NCBI GenBank assembly: GCA_004144175.1
Contig: SEFT01000013.1
Coordinates: 62,001 to 126,000 of the forward strand
DNA length: 64,000 bases
Direction of reading: 5' to 3'
DNA from: Sphingobacteriales bacterium
GTDB taxonomy: Bacteria > Bacteroidota > Bacteroidia > Chitinophagales > Chitinophagaceae
Below the pieces are notes generated by a model. It saw only the letters and a program-made list of their open reading frames with translations. It had not been told where the DNA came from and ran no database searches. Below, in pieces: positions 51,275 to 60,697 of the stretch. Within the stretch, counting starts at the first letter, position 1. Every line of letters begins with the position of its first letter. Made by a program: the position numbers and the translations under genes.

Positions 51275-51772
51275 ATGAAATACGATTGGAGCCAGTTTAC
51301 ACAAAAGATAAACATAAATGCCTCTGTTGAGCAGGTATATAGAGCCTGGACATCAGCCAACCATCTGGAACAATGGTTGGTAAGGCAGGCTGTGTTTAAA
51401 GACGACGGAACAAAACTGAAATCTTCAAATGACCCGGTGCATAGCGGCGATACTTATGAATGGTTGTGGCATGGGCACGGCGATAAACACGTTGATAAAG
51501 GAAAAGTACTGGTAGCCAATGGGCACGACAAGCTGCAATTCTCCTTTACTAAAGGAGGGTTTGTAACCATACAGATAGGCGAAGTGATGGGTGAAACAAT
51601 TGTGATGCTGACGCAGGAAAAAATACCTACCGACGAACATGGAAAGGTAACCTACCACATTGGCGGCCTTACCGGCTGGACGTTTTATCTCTGCAACCTG
51701 AAGTCTTACCTTGAAGGTGGCATAGATCTGCGAAATAAAAACTCCATGTTTGCCAATCTGGTGAACGCATAA
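51275..51772 (+). CDS. SRPBCC/AHSA1 domain protein
   Basis: A 165-residue START-fold protein from ATG 51275. The frame extends to 51185, but that part lies in the terminator of the preceding gene. Family pattern: FTQKININASVEQVYRAWTSANHLEQWLVRQ, then WLWHGHG, and TGWTFYLCNLKSYLEGGIDLR. Ligand unknown. It ends at a shared terminator. Confidence 0.85.
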   Translation: MKYDWSQFTQKININASVEQVYRAWTSANHLEQWLVRQAVFKDDGTKLKSSNDPVHSGDTYEWLWHGHGDKHVDKGKVLVANGHDKLQFSFTKGGFVTIQIGEVMGETIVMLTQEKIPTDEHGKVTYHIGGLTGWTFYLCNLKSYLEGGIDLRNKNSMFANLVNA

Positions 51773-51775
51773 AGA

Positions 51776-51804
51776 AAATGCCCGGTTTAAACCCGGGCAT
51801 TTTT
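51776..51804. terminator. Bidirectional terminator between SRPBCC gene and ndk
   Basis: A 10-bp stem AAATGCCCGG / CCGGGCATTT with a 7-base loop and T-runs on both strands, in the gap between converging genes. Confidence 0.85.
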
Positions 51805-51824
51805 CATAATGATATCTTCAACTC

Positions 51825-52241
51825 TTAGAAGCGCTCCAGGCCACTGAAGAAGAAGTCACCTTCTATCTTAGCATTCTCGTCGCTGTCCGATCCATGAACT
51901 GCGTTTTCACCTACTGATGCGGCATATTTTTTACGGATAGTACCTTCTTCTGCTTGTGCAGGGTTAGTAGCGCCTATCAGTTTACGGAAGTCTGCAACAG
52001 CGTTGTCTTTTTCCAGGATTGCAGCAACGATCGGCCCACCGCTCATGAACTGAGTCAGTTCGCCATAGAAAGGACGCTCTTTGTGTACTTCGTAGAATGT
52101 TCCTGCTTGCTCAAGGCTCAGGTAAGTATATTTCATTGCAACGATGCGGAAGCCGGCTTCGTTGATCATTTGCAGGATGTTACCAATATTGCCTGCGCGC
52201 ACTGCATCAGGCTTTATCATCGTAAAAGTACGGTTAGACAT
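51825..52241 (-). CDS. ndk: Nucleoside diphosphate kinase
   Basis: A 138-residue NDP kinase that transfers the gamma phosphate between nucleotides. The active-site His is His116 in ENAVHGSDS; other marks are TMIKPDAV at the N-terminus, [18 protein letters not shown] and [18 protein letters not shown]. Full length. It is divergent from the DHH gene nrnA. A TAnnTTTG box (TACATTTG) is 27 bases before its start. Confidence 0.96.
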   Translation of the reverse strand: MSNRTFTMIKPDAVRAGNIGNILQMINEAGFRIVAMKYTYLSLEQAGTFYEVHKERPFYGELTQFMSGGPIVAAILEKDNAVADFRKLIGATNPAQAEEGTIRKKYAASVGENAVHGSDSDENAKIEGDFFFSGLERF

Positions 52242-52267
52242 AAGAGGTTTTTTGTGTTTTGACGGCG

Positions 52268-52275
52268 CAAATGTA
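52268..52275 (-). promoter_or_regulatory. -7 promoter element of ndk
   Basis: On the minus strand TACATTTG matches TAnnTTTG exactly, 27 bases upstream of the ndk ATG. No TTTG at the -33 position was found. Confidence 0.5.
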
Positions 52276-52330
52276 CGGGTTATTTATCATTTCGGGGCGA
52301 TCAACCATAACTATATTGGTGCTATTGAAT

Positions 52331-52338
52331 TACTTTTG
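52331..52338 (+). promoter_or_regulatory. -7 promoter element of nrnA
   Basis: TACTTTTG matches TAnnTTTG exactly, 30 bases before the ATG at 52369. It sits after any earlier in-frame start codons, which supports 52369 as the true start. Confidence 0.5.
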
Positions 52339-52368
52339 GGGCTCAAATCAGATTATCAGCTACTTATA

Positions 52369-53367
52369 ATGCGGCAGATCCAGGACGTTTTTCCATTACT
52401 ACAGACGCCTAAAAAAATATTCATCACCACACATCACAAGCCGGATGGCGATGCCATTGGCAGTATGCTTGGTCTATATCATTACCTTGTAAAAAAAGGG
52501 CATTCCGTTACAGGCGTATCGCCCAGCGAGCTTCCGGAGTTCCTGATGTGGATGCCGGGCGTAGAGCATCTGCTCAATTATGAGGCCGAATCGAAAGCGT
52601 CGCTGAAGGCCTTGCAGGAAGCAGACGTAATATTCTGTGTCGACTTTAACGATTATACCCGTACCAAACACCTGGACCAGGCGCTGACAGCCGCCACGCA
52701 ACCCAAGGTGCTGATAGACCACCACCTCTTCCCGAAGCCGGTATGGGACTACGGCATGAGCATACCCGAGAAGAGCAGCACCTGCGAGATGATTTACGAC
52801 TTCATCAACCTGAACAACGATAATGCGCTTATCGACAATAATATAGCACAGTGTATCTATACAGGTGTGCTGACGGATACCGGCTCATTCCGCTTCCCGG
52901 TAACCACGGCCAGCGTACACGACCTCGTGGCCGACCTGAAACGCAAAGGGCTCCAGCACAGCCCGATACACGAAGAAATATACGACTCCTGGTCGCTGAT
53001 ACGCATGCAGTTTCTCGGGTATGTGCTGATGGAAAAGATGGAGATTTTCCCGAAATACAACGCCGGCCTTATTGCGCTTTCCAAAAAAGAGATCAGGTTG
53101 TTCAACGTGTCCTCCGGCGATATGGAGGGACTGGTGAACTATCCCCTCAGCATATCGGGCGTACGCTTCGCGACGCTGATAACCGAGCGTGGCGATGAGG
53201 TGAAGATGTCTTTCCGCAGCAAAGGCGACTTCGACGTAAGTGATTTTGCGCGTACATATTTCAACGGCGGAGGTCACTTCAACGCATCCGGCGGCAGGGC
53301 TACCACAAGTTTTGATGACACAGTAGCTAATTTTAAACAAATTTTGTCCGATATTCACCCCCGATAA
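52369..53367 (+). CDS. nrnA: DHH/DHHA1 phosphoesterase, NrnA-like
   Basis: A 332-residue DHH-family phosphoesterase from ATG 52369. The longest frame goes back to 52144 inside ndk and is not used, as the promoter lies between. Catalytic motifs are HHKPDGDAIGS (about 22-32), VIFCVDFND (about 87-95) and the DHH triad VLIDHHLFP. The C-terminal DHHA1 part has GGGHFNASGG. NrnA degrades short oligoribonucleotides and pAp. It is followed by FKBP lipoproteins in the order known for gldI in Bacteroidota. Confidence 0.92.
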   Translation: MRQIQDVFPLLQTPKKIFITTHHKPDGDAIGSMLGLYHYLVKKGHSVTGVSPSELPEFLMWMPGVEHLLNYEAESKASLKALQEADVIFCVDFNDYTRTKHLDQALTAATQPKVLIDHHLFPKPVWDYGMSIPEKSSTCEMIYDFINLNNDNALIDNNIAQCIYTGVLTDTGSFRFPVTTASVHDLVADLKRKGLQHSPIHEEIYDSWSLIRMQFLGYVLMEKMEIFPKYNAGLIALSKKEIRLFNVSSGDMEGLVNYPLSISGVRFATLITERGDEVKMSFRSKGDFDVSDFARTYFNGGGHFNASGGRATTSFDDTVANFKQILSDIHPR

Positions 53368-53376
53368 AAAACAAAC

Positions 53377-54246
53377 ATGATAAAACGAATAATACCTTTT
53401 GCATTGCTGGGTATGGCAATCTTTGGATTCCAGTCTTGCAAAAACAATGATTTTAAGAAGACGAAAGACGGACTGGAATATAAGATCGTAAAAGACGAAA
53501 AAGGAGAGCAAAGGCCTGCGGTAGGCGATATAGTTAAGATGCACATCTACATCCACGTGGGCGATAGTGCGCTATTCAACAGCCGTAAGCTGAATAATAA
53601 TGAACCGATAGAATTTCCGGTAATGCCGGCCGAATTTAAAGGCGACTGGACAGATGGCCTTACGCTACTATCTCCCGGCGATAGCGCGGTATTCCGTATC
53701 CCTGCCGACTCAGTAGCTAAGCGCGGGCAAATACCTGCATGGATGAAGAAAACAGATAAGATTATCTACGAAGTGGTAATGGTATCGGTAAAGAGCCAGG
53801 CACAGGCACGCCAAGAGATGGAGCAGCAGATGTCAGGTCAAAAAGATATGGATGACCGTATGTTGCAAGAATATTTCTCCAAGAATGGACTTGCACCGCA
53901 AAAAACTGCATCCGGCCTATATTATATTATAGAAAAGCAAGGCAGCGGCGCAACTCCTACGCAGGGGCAGATTGTGACCGTAAACTATACCGGTAAGACG
54001 CTGGACGGAAAAACGTTCGATTCTAACGTTGATCCCCAGTTTCAGCACGTACAGCCATTTGAGTTTGCCGCGGGTGCAGGCCAGGTAATACGCGGATGGG
54101 ATGAAGGAATTATGCTGCTGAACAAAGGAAGTAAAGCCAAATTCTTTATACCTTCAACACTGGCTTACGGCCCGCAAAGCCCTGGTCCGGGCATCGACGC
54201 AAATGCGATACTGATGTTCGATGTAGAAGTAACTAATATTAAATAA
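53377..54246 (+). CDS. FKBP-type peptidyl-prolyl isomerase lipoprotein, GldI-like
   Basis: A 289-residue lipoprotein with lipobox FQSC (Cys at about 21). It has two FKBP-like halves. The first (about 30-140) is degenerate: GDIVKMHIYIHVGDSALFNS and PAEFKGDWTDGLTLLSPGDSAVF lack the aromatic pocket. The second (about 175-289) is a normal FKBP: TVNYTGKTLDGKTFDSNV, GQVIRGWDEGIMLLNKGSKAKFFIPSTLAYG. GldI, a lipoprotein of this type, is needed for gliding in flavobacteria and its gene follows the nrnA-like gene there. Here nrnA is ten bases upstream. Confidence 0.85.
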   Translation: MIKRIIPFALLGMAIFGFQSCKNNDFKKTKDGLEYKIVKDEKGEQRPAVGDIVKMHIYIHVGDSALFNSRKLNNNEPIEFPVMPAEFKGDWTDGLTLLSPGDSAVFRIPADSVAKRGQIPAWMKKTDKIIYEVVMVSVKSQAQARQEMEQQMSGQKDMDDRMLQEYFSKNGLAPQKTASGLYYIIEKQGSGATPTQGQIVTVNYTGKTLDGKTFDSNVDPQFQHVQPFEFAAGAGQVIRGWDEGIMLLNKGSKAKFFIPSTLAYGPQSPGPGIDANAILMFDVEVTNIK

Positions 54247-54271
54247 ACACCATAGTAAATACGATATCCTG

Positions 54272-55234
54272 ATGAAAAGATCGATTATAGCACTAAGCGC
54301 GCTTGCTCTGATTGCTACTCAAAGCTGCTCATCCAGCAAAAAGACAGCTAAAACAACAGCGCCTAAAGCAACGGCTACTACTGCGACACCCGCTGCAAAA
54401 GAAGAAAAAATGGTAGTACAGCCAAAATCCGACTTTAATGTAACGGAGACGGGCCTGGAATATAAGTTTGCAAAAGATGTACCTGGCACCAATATGCCTA
54501 AAACAGGCGACTATGTAGAAGTACATTTGGTAACGGCAATCGGCGACAGTGTATTGTTTGAAACAAGACAGATGAACAACGGCCAGCCGGTGCAGTTTCC
54601 ACTTCAGCCTGCTGCATTCAGGGGAGACCTTGTAGAAGGCCTGATGATGATGACGCCAGGCGACAGTGCTATCTTCCAAATGTCGGTTGATACACTGGTA
54701 AAAGCAGGTTCTCCGAGTATGCCGTGGATGAAACCGGGCACTGGTCAAAAACTGGTGTATCGCGTTGCAATGCTGTCGGTAAAGACGCAGGACCAAATGA
54801 AAACAGAGCAAGAAGCCAATTCTGTGAAGCAAAAAGTAATAGACGACCAGGCTATACAGGCTTATCTTGCGCAGAACAAAATAAAAGCCACCAAGACGGC
54901 TTCGGGTATGTACTATAAGATAGACAAGCCTGGTACAGGTGTAAGCCCTAAAGTAGGCCAAACCGTTACCGTGAACTATACAGGTAAAACGATGGACGGC
55001 GTAACGTTCGACTCGAACGTTGACCCTCAGTTCCAGCACGTACAGCCTTTCTCTTTTGCACTGGGCCAGGGCCAGGTGATAAGAGGCTGGGACGAAGGCG
55101 TTGCACTACTGAAAAAAGGAAGTAAAGCAACTCTTTACATTCCTTCAGGATTGGCCTACGGCGCTAATGGCCAGGGACCTATCAAAGCTAACTCCGTACT
55201 GATATTTGATGTTGAAGTAAAAGACTTCAAATAG
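54272..55234 (+). CDS. FKBP-type peptidyl-prolyl isomerase lipoprotein, paralogue of the preceding gene
   Basis: A 320-residue lipoprotein with lipobox ATQSC (Cys at about 19), and then a Lys/Thr/Ala-rich linker of 35 residues. It has the same double-FKBP design as the gene before it: a degenerate first half (GDYVEVHLVTAIGDSVLFET) and a complete second half (TVNYTGKTMDGVTFDSNVD, GQVIRGWDEGVALLKKGSKATLYIPSGLAYG). The two probably arose by tandem duplication. Its stop overlaps the M1 peptidase start by one base. Confidence 0.85.
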   Translation: MKRSIIALSALALIATQSCSSSKKTAKTTAPKATATTATPAAKEEKMVVQPKSDFNVTETGLEYKFAKDVPGTNMPKTGDYVEVHLVTAIGDSVLFETRQMNNGQPVQFPLQPAAFRGDLVEGLMMMTPGDSAIFQMSVDTLVKAGSPSMPWMKPGTGQKLVYRVAMLSVKTQDQMKTEQEANSVKQKVIDDQAIQAYLAQNKIKATKTASGMYYKIDKPGTGVSPKVGQTVTVNYTGKTMDGVTFDSNVDPQFQHVQPFSFALGQGQVIRGWDEGVALLKKGSKATLYIPSGLAYGANGQGPIKANSVLIFDVEVKDFK

Positions 55235-56868
55235 TGACCAGAAAAAATATATTTCTAATAGCTTTTTTAATATGGTATTTGCCTTTCGCAAATACCATAT
55301 TTGCTTATGGCCGACAGGACACGCTGAGGGGCAGTAATGGTGCAGGCCGCCAATGGTGGGATGTATTACTGTACGACTTGGATGTAAAGTTTGATACCAC
55401 GCAACGAAGCATCAGCGGCACCAACACTATCACATTTACGATCAGCAAAGCGGCAGGCGACTCTATGCAGATAGATCTGCAAGAGCCTATGGTGCTGGAT
55501 GAGGTAAAGTTCGAAGGTCAAAATCTGACCATCACCAAGGAAGGAAATGTTTGGTGGGTGATCTACCCATTCAACCAATTGCGTGTGGGTAAAACACAGC
55601 AGATCACCATCCGGTATCATGGCAAACCTAAACCAGCTGCTAACGCCCCTTGGGACGGCGGCTTCATCTGGACCAAAGACCATAACGGAAAACTATGGGC
55701 ATCGGTAGCCTGCCAGGGGCTGGGCGCCAGTGTGTGGTGGCCCTGTAAAGACTTGCAGAGCGATGAGCCGGACCATGGTATGACGATGCGCTACACCGTG
55801 CCATCAAACCTGCAATGCATAGCCAACGGCAGGCTGATAGCCAAAACGGAACAAGGCGCAAACACGCAATGGAGCTGGCAGGTGCGCGAACCGATCAACA
55901 CTTACAATGCCACCTTTTACATAGGCGACTACGTGGGCTGGAAAGACACGGTGAAAGGCGAAAAAGGAGCACTGGTGCTCGACCATTATGTAATAAGAGG
56001 CAACGAGGAAAAAGCAAGAAAGCAATTTGCCGTGGTAAAAGACATGATCACTTGCTTTGAATATTGGATGGGGCCCTACCCTTTTTATACGGATGGGTAC
56101 AAACTGGTGGAAGCGCCCTTCCTGGGCATGGAGCACCAGAGCGCCATTGCGTATGGTAATGAATACAAAATGGGATACCGGGGAATGGACAGGAGCGGCA
56201 CAGGCGTAGGTAAGCTATTCGACTACATCATAATACACGAAAGCGGGCATGAATGGTTTGGCAACAATATAACCGCCACCGACATAGCCGACAATTGGAT
56301 ACAGGAGGGTTTCACTACATACTCAGAAACGTTGTTCAGTCAATGTATGTTTGGTCGGGAAAAGGCGTTTCAGTTTATGCGCGGTGAGTGGAAGAACATC
56401 CGCAACGACAGGCCCATCATAGGCAACTATGGAGTAAATGACGCCGGCTCGGGCGATAAATACGACAAAGGCGCAGCCATAGTACATATGCTACGCATAA
56501 TGCTGAACAACGATGCCACCTTCCGGGACTTGCTAAGAGGATTGAATAAGAGTTACTACCACAAGACGGTAAGCACTGCCGAACTGGAACGTGATATCAT
56601 CAACTTTACAAAGCTGCCCCTGAGGCCCTTTTTCGACCAGTACCTGCGCACAACCATGATACCGCAGTTTGAGTGGTATGTGAAGGACGATCAGTTATTT
56701 TACCGTTTCACATCGGTAGTACCTGGCTTTTCGCTGCCGCTGGAGATAAAAAAACGAAAAAAACAAGCGAAGATCACCGTCACAGGCGACTGGCAGAGCG
56801 TAGCGTGGAAAAAAGGTGGATATAATATCGACATATCACCCGACTTCCTCATCCATATGAAGGAGTAA
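55234..56868 (+). CDS. M1 family metallopeptidase
   Basis: A 544-residue exported peptidase that begins with a GTG. Residues 1-24 are a signal peptide (ending TIFAY). The zinc site is HESGH (335-339) with Glu358 in the HEXXH-X18-E pattern of gluzincins. The substrate-binding GAMEN motif is changed to GMEH at about 298-301. The N-terminal beta-domain (about 40-240) is typical of M1 aminopeptidases; the C-terminal helical domain is short. A periplasmic or surface peptide hydrolase is likely. Follows the FKBP pair without spacer. Confidence 0.88.
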   Translation: MTRKNIFLIAFLIWYLPFANTIFAYGRQDTLRGSNGAGRQWWDVLLYDLDVKFDTTQRSISGTNTITFTISKAAGDSMQIDLQEPMVLDEVKFEGQNLTITKEGNVWWVIYPFNQLRVGKTQQITIRYHGKPKPAANAPWDGGFIWTKDHNGKLWASVACQGLGASVWWPCKDLQSDEPDHGMTMRYTVPSNLQCIANGRLIAKTEQGANTQWSWQVREPINTYNATFYIGDYVGWKDTVKGEKGALVLDHYVIRGNEEKARKQFAVVKDMITCFEYWMGPYPFYTDGYKLVEAPFLGMEHQSAIAYGNEYKMGYRGMDRSGTGVGKLFDYIIIHESGHEWFGNNITATDIADNWIQEGFTTYSETLFSQCMFGREKAFQFMRGEWKNIRNDRPIIGNYGVNDAGSGDKYDKGAAIVHMLRIMLNNDATFRDLLRGLNKSYYHKTVSTAELERDIINFTKLPLRPFFDQYLRTTMIPQFEWYVKDDQLFYRFTSVVPGFSLPLEIKKRKKQAKITVTGDWQSVAWKKGGYNIDISPDFLIHMKE

Positions 56869-56889
56869 TTTTCTTAGGTTTGCCCCCGG

Positions 56890-59511
56890 ATGGTAAAGAA
56901 AGAAGCAGCAGAGACACCATTGATGAAGCAGCACCGGGAAATCAAAAGCAAATATCCCGATGCTGTATTACTTTTTCGTGTAGGAGACTTTTATGAGACC
57001 TTTGGTGAAGATGCCCTGATATCCTCGCGGGTGTTGGGTATCACACTCACCAAGCGCTCTAACGGCGCTGCTGCTTCTATCGAACTGGCGGGCTTTCCCC
57101 ACCATGCGCTCGATACCTACCTGCACAAACTGGTGAAAGCAGGCTATCGTGTAGCCATCTGCGACCAGCTCGAAGACCCGAAGAATGTAAAAGGCATTGT
57201 AAAGCGTGGCGTTACCGAACTGGTGACACCCGGCGTAGCCGCCAACGATAAGCTGCTGGAGAACAAGACCAACAACTTCCTGGCTGCTCTTTATCTTGGC
57301 GACCCTTTCTGCGGTGTGGCTTTCCTCGACATCAGTACCGGAGAGTTTTATGCCGCGCAGGGTGGCATGGAGTATATGGATAAGCTGCTCCAGAGCTTCC
57401 AGCCTTCAGAGATCGTCTTATCTAAATCGCAGCAAAAGCGGTTTAAAGAAAATTTTGATTCCCGCGTATATACCTTCCAGATGGAGGAATGGATATTCCA
57501 GGGACAATACACCTACGACCTGCTGCTCGAACACTTCCAGACCCAATCGCTGAAGGGCTATGGTATGGAAGACATGAATGCAGCGGCCATTGCCGCAGGT
57601 GCAGCGCTGCATTACCTCAAAGACACGCAGCACCCTCACCTGCAGCACATCAACAGCATACAGCGCATTGTAGCCGATGAGTTCCTATGGATGGACCGGT
57701 TTACCATCCGCAACCTGGAGCTGGTACATAGCAGCGACGAAAAAGGCACTTGCCTGTTGCAAGCCATCGATCATACGCAGACACCCATGGGTGCCCGCCT
57801 GCTGAAACGCTGGCTGATATTTCCGCTGGCAGATATGCACCGCATCAACCAGCGGCTCGACCTTGTAGCGCATTTCATAAAAGACCAGGACCTGAACCAT
57901 GCCCTGATGGCATTGATAAAACAGGTAGGCGATGTGGAAAGACTGGTGGGTAAAATACCGCTGAAAAAGGCAAACCCGCGCGAGGTAATGCAGCTGGCCA
58001 AAAGCCTGCAATACATGGAGCAAATGCGCGAACAGTGCATGACCACATCGCATGACCCGCTATGCAGGCTGGTACACGCCGTGCTGCCACTAAGTAACCT
58101 ACAGGACAGGATAAAGAATACCATAGTAGACGATGCACCTGCCCAAGCCAATAAAGGAGGCATGATACGCGAAGGCATTTCCGCGGAGCTGGACGACCTG
58201 CGTTCTATATCGAGGAATGGCAAGAACTATCTGTTGCAGATACAGCAAAAGGAAGCGCAGCGTACGGGCATCAACTCGCTGAAGATCGCCTATAACAATG
58301 TATTCGGCTACTACCTGGAAGTGACCCATGCGCATAAGGACAAGGTGCCAAACGACTGGATACGAAAACAGACTCTTGCAAACGCTGAGCGATATATAAC
58401 GCCCGAGCTAAAGGAATACGAAGAAAAGATACTGGGCGCAGAAGACAAGATACTAACCATTGAGATGGACCTGTATCAAAAGCTGTTGGCCGAGATAGAA
58501 CTTTATATCGCATCGATACAGGCCAATGCGGGTATCATAGCACAGGTAGACTGCCTGCTTTGCTTTGCCAATAATGCAAAACAGTATAACTACCGCAGGC
58601 CCAACATTGCCGAAGAAGCTATACTGGATATACATAACGGTAGACACCCGGTCATCGAGCAGCAACTACCGCCCGGCGAATCGTACGTGGCTAATGATAT
58701 ACTGCTGGATAAAGATGATATGCAGGTCATCATCCTGACGGGGCCCAACATGAGTGGTAAATCGGCTCTGCTGCGGCAGACGGCCATCATTACCATCATG
58801 GCGCATATGGGCAGCTTCGTGCCTGCCGATGGCGCCAATATCGGCCTCACCGATAAGATATTTACCCGCGTAGGCGCATCCGACAACCTGAGCGGCGGCG
58901 AGAGTACGTTTATGGTCGAGATGAACGAGACCGCCAGCATCATCAACAGCATCAGCGAACGCAGCCTGGTACTGCTCGATGAGATAGGTCGCGGCACTAG
59001 CACCTACGATGGCATCTCCATAGCGTGGTCGATCGTAGAATACCTGCACAACAGCCCGGCAAAACCCAAGACACTGTTCGCCACCCACTACCACGAGCTG
59101 AACGAACTGGAGCATCAGTTGCCGCGCGTGCGCAATTTTCATATCACCCACAAAGAGACGGGCAACAAGGTCATCTTCCTGCGCAAACTGGCGCCCGGCG
59201 GTTCGCGCCATAGCTTCGGTATACAGGTAGCCCGTATGGCAGGTATGCCCCCTGCCCTGCTAGCGAGGGCCGATGAAATACTGAAAATACTGGAGCAGAA
59301 ACACGGCAGCGATGCTGATGAAACGATGGCAAAGAAGGTGAAAAACATACAACCATTGCCATCCTACCAGCTCAATATCTTCGACGGACTGACGGAAGAC
59401 ATGCAGCGTATGCAGCAAATGCTGGACGACACCGACATCAATATCCTGACACCTGTTGAGGCATTGCTGAAACTAAATGAGCTGAAGAATATACTGAAGC
59501 AGTATAGGTAA
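56890..59511 (+). CDS. mutS: DNA mismatch repair protein MutS
   Basis: An 873-residue MutS that recognises mismatches. The mismatch-binding domain I has FRVGDFYETFGEDA (Phe and Glu of the F-x-E motif). The ATPase domain has Walker A TGPNMSGKSALLRQTA (about 614-629), DNLSGGESTFMVEMNE and Walker B LVLLDEIGRGTSTYDG, followed by FATHYHELNELE. Domains II-IV fill the middle. Length is normal. It starts 22 bases after the peptidase stop. Confidence 0.96.
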   Translation: MVKKEAAETPLMKQHREIKSKYPDAVLLFRVGDFYETFGEDALISSRVLGITLTKRSNGAAASIELAGFPHHALDTYLHKLVKAGYRVAICDQLEDPKNVKGIVKRGVTELVTPGVAANDKLLENKTNNFLAALYLGDPFCGVAFLDISTGEFYAAQGGMEYMDKLLQSFQPSEIVLSKSQQKRFKENFDSRVYTFQMEEWIFQGQYTYDLLLEHFQTQSLKGYGMEDMNAAAIAAGAALHYLKDTQHPHLQHINSIQRIVADEFLWMDRFTIRNLELVHSSDEKGTCLLQAIDHTQTPMGARLLKRWLIFPLADMHRINQRLDLVAHFIKDQDLNHALMALIKQVGDVERLVGKIPLKKANPREVMQLAKSLQYMEQMREQCMTTSHDPLCRLVHAVLPLSNLQDRIKNTIVDDAPAQANKGGMIREGISAELDDLRSISRNGKNYLLQIQQKEAQRTGINSLKIAYNNVFGYYLEVTHAHKDKVPNDWIRKQTLANAERYITPELKEYEEKILGAEDKILTIEMDLYQKLLAEIELYIASIQANAGIIAQVDCLLCFANNAKQYNYRRPNIAEEAILDIHNGRHPVIEQQLPPGESYVANDILLDKDDMQVIILTGPNMSGKSALLRQTAIITIMAHMGSFVPADGANIGLTDKIFTRVGASDNLSGGESTFMVEMNETASIINSISERSLVLLDEIGRGTSTYDGISIAWSIVEYLHNSPAKPKTLFATHYHELNELEHQLPRVRNFHITHKETGNKVIFLRKLAPGGSRHSFGIQVARMAGMPPALLARADEILKILEQKHGSDADETMAKKVKNIQPLPSYQLNIFDGLTEDMQRMQQMLDDTDINILTPVEALLKLNELKNILKQYR

Positions 59512-59764
59512 GCTGCACATTTCGTTCGGTTCTTAGTTGGCAATGCTTACCTACCTAATGCTCAATTGCATGATGATTTGATGCGGCGTTCATGTCAAAC
59601 GCTACAACTTTGCGTGGAAAGAAATACACGACGGCGGTATCTAAACATCTCCTTATAGACTATTTATTCACATCTACAGGCTTATTTACGGTAATACAGA
59701 GATTTAACAGCGAAAACAGCAGTATCGGCACAGCTTTTTTATAGTGTAGGCAAACCAGACAAGC

Positions 59765-60352
59765 ATGCGCCGCGACGAGCAGAAAAAAGACAGGCAGGAC
59801 CAGGATCTACCCGGCTATCCGCATTACCCGGCCCGTGAAGATATTACCAACCCCGACAATAACAATGGAGAGGTAAGCTTCAACGAGAACACTATCGAAT
59901 TACCAGAGGTAAGCGATATTCCGGGCCAGGAGCGTATCAACCCGGCACCAGGTGGCATGATGGCAGACACGACTATATCTTCAGACGATGAAGAAGGAAT
60001 TGTGAACGGCAGAGACATTTTCGCAGGCGATGACGACGAAGTGAAGATCGTAATGGGTACAGAGGCAGACGTGACTGCTGAAGACCTACGCTTACTCGGC
60101 GGTCGCGACGAAGATATGGACGTGAGTGATGACGAACTGATGGGCAATATGCAGGGTCTGGACGATACAGACTTCGATGGCGAAAAGCTAAACGAAGGTT
60201 CCGGTACGCTGGCATCAACTGGCGAAGACCTCGACTTACCAACAGCAGAAGGCAGCGACCTGAACGAAGCGTTGGGACAGGGCGATGAAGAAAACGACTA
60301 CTTCAGCCTAGGTAGCGATGACAATGACAATCTCAATGAAGGAACTCCATAA
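59765..60352 (+). CDS. Acidic, disordered hypothetical protein
   Basis: A 195-residue protein, rich in Asp, Glu, Gly and Asn (GDDDEVKIVMGTEADVTAEDLRLLGGRDEDMDVSDDELMG in blocks) with little hydrophobic core and no signal peptide. The spacing of short acidic pieces suggests an intrinsically disordered protein. The segment with TAEDLRLLGG could be a short helix. No family recognised. Another acidic gene follows 53 bases later. The 250-base gap before it shows no gene. Confidence 0.65.
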   Translation: MRRDEQKKDRQDQDLPGYPHYPAREDITNPDNNNGEVSFNENTIELPEVSDIPGQERINPAPGGMMADTTISSDDEEGIVNGRDIFAGDDDEVKIVMGTEADVTAEDLRLLGGRDEDMDVSDDELMGNMQGLDDTDFDGEKLNEGSGTLASTGEDLDLPTAEGSDLNEALGQGDEENDYFSLGSDDNDNLNEGTP

Positions 60353-60405
60353 CTATTAGTACATATAGTAATCCATTCACTTACCAAACAACAACACATT
60401 CTCAT

Positions 60406-60672
60406 ATGAGCGCAACAACACTAATGCCACCACGCAGAGCAAGGGTACTGGAAGTAGAAACTTACTCCGATTCAGATTATTGGGCACCAATGTTTGCACT
60501 TCAAGACGACGACGATGAAGATATGGATGATGAGGATGAAGATATTGACGATATAGACTTTGATGAGGAAGATGATATTGAAGATGAAGCAGACGCTGAA
60601 ATAACAGACGATGACCTCCTGGAAGACGATCTGGACGAAGAAGACGAAGATGATGATGATGACGAAATATAA
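60406..60672 (+). CDS. Highly acidic small protein
   Basis: An 88-residue protein in which about two thirds of the last 55 residues are Asp or Glu (runs such as DDDDEDMDDEDEDIDDIDF and DDLDEEDEDDDDDEI). The first 30 residues are more mixed and contain a basic RRAR. Such polyacidic tails act elsewhere as DNA mimics or as chaperone-like clamps, but no such role is shown here. A terminator overlaps its stop. Confidence 0.6.
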   Translation: MSATTLMPPRRARVLEVETYSDSDYWAPMFALQDDDDEDMDDEDEDIDDIDFDEEDDIEDEADAEITDDDLLEDDLDEEDEDDDDDEI

Positions 60673-60697
60673 AAGGCGCAAGTTGCGCCTTTTTTTA
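60671..60697. terminator. Bidirectional terminator
   Basis: AAAAGGCGCAA / TTGCGCCTTTT around a single base, followed by T's; it serves the acidic gene and, on the other strand, the permease gene. Confidence 0.8.

Noticed and set aside
59512-59764. Possible tRNA or small RNA after mutS
   Set aside because: I looked for a cloverleaf and for hairpins with T-runs; no convincing tRNA arms or anticodon loop were seen.
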